Shown here piece by piece: positions 41,462 through 41,633 of a DNA stretch of 41,633 nt. How positions within the stretch are numbered: the first letter of the stretch is position 1; the number at the start of each line of letters is the position of its first letter. Source of the stretch: CAG-791 sp963596015 (GTDB taxonomy: Bacteria > Bacillota > Clostridia > Lachnospirales > Lachnospiraceae); the NCBI GenBank assembly GCA_963596015.1, contig CAVBJS010000016.1:1-41633 (forward strand), given 5' to 3'. A program made the position numbers and the translations under genes. The notes beneath the pieces were generated by a model, which was given only the letters and a program-made list of their open reading frames with translations, was not told where the DNA came from and searched no databases.

Positions 41462-41633
41462 ATGCATACCATAGGAATAGTCATTTTAGTGATCATAGTT
41501 TTGTATTTACTGGCCATTATGCCTCGGATGACAGGCAGGCCGGATAAAAGCATTTTTAAGAATAGGTATTTCGCGCATAGAGGTCTGCATGATAATGAGA
41601 CCGATGCACCGGAGAATTCGCTGCCTGCCTTTG
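41462..41633 (+). CDS. Glycerophosphodiester phosphodiesterase, N-terminal part only
   Basis: Only the first 57 codons are in the window. An N-terminal membrane segment (about residues 4-18) precedes FAHRGLHDNETDAPENSLPA, which matches the GDPD active-site start (HRG, then ENS) . It would hydrolyse glycerophosphodiesters at the membrane. The start follows AGAAGG. The gene runs past the window edge. Confidence 0.88.
   Translation, partial: MHTIGIVILVIIVLYLLAIMPRMTGRPDKSIFKNRYFAHRGLHDNETDAPENSLPAF

Noticed and set aside
1..41633. tRNA, rRNA, insertion sequences or integrase
   Set aside because: No cloverleaf, rRNA segment, transposase motif or flanking target duplication was recognised by eye; short or divergent ones could have been missed.

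Overview
The window looks like chromosomal DNA of a gut Lachnospiraceae (Firmicutes, moderate G+C). The genes are Gram-positive in style, with strong AGGAGG ribosome sites, a lipoprotein sugar-binding protein and a YesM/YesN-type two-component system. The fucose pathway resembles that described for Roseburia inulinivorans and Clostridium phytofermentans. The species cannot be fixed from sequence alone.

Layout. (1) 1-3890: a long structured leader and a cytoplasmic right-handed beta-helix protein (possible GH141-like glycosidase), then a C_GCAxxG_C_C protein and a YlmH-like S4 RNA-binding protein. (2) 4041-8124: pyruvate formate-lyase, its activase and an unknown 201-aa protein. (3) 8260-12954: a divergent AraC-type regulator, L-fucose isomerase and an FGGY kinase. 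(4) 13372-17993: a sensor kinase, a membrane-anchored sugar-binding protein and an AraC-type response regulator. (5) 18788-24445: a ribose-type ABC importer (permease, double ATPase, permease, lipoprotein) and L-fucose mutarotase. (6) 24726-25442: a PHP-domain phosphoesterase on the minus strand. (7) 25621-38771: a complete glycyl-radical bacterial microcompartment (BMC) locus for fucose, in two transcription units each with a near-consensus promoter. (8) 39054-41135: a DeoR repressor, a ParA/McdA-like ATPase and a disordered Ala/Lys/Glu-rich partner. (9) 41295-41633: an unusual promoter and attenuator-like leader before a truncated glycerophosphodiesterase gene.

How the genes work together (inferred). 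Fucose is sensed by the two-component system and imported by the ABC transporter. FucU, FucI and the kinase convert it to L-fuculose-1-phosphate. FucA, which carries a C-terminal encapsulation helix, splits this to DHAP and L-lactaldehyde at or in the microcompartment. Lactaldehyde is reduced to 1,2-propanediol. The glycyl-radical dehydratase makes propionaldehyde, which dismutates to propanol (Zn-alcohol dehydrogenase) and propionyl-CoA/propionyl-phosphate (aldehyde dehydrogenase, PduL). PduS and PduT supply a redox route through the shell. No propionate kinase lies in the window.

The best candidate for an undescribed system is the ParA ATPase plus low-complexity partner directly after the BMC locus, arranged like the McdA/McdB pair that positions carboxysomes. 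The window is also rich in intergenic tandem repeats (7, 13, 17, 20 and 66 bp) and in a dispersed hairpin module that repeatedly sits just upstream of ribosome-binding sites.
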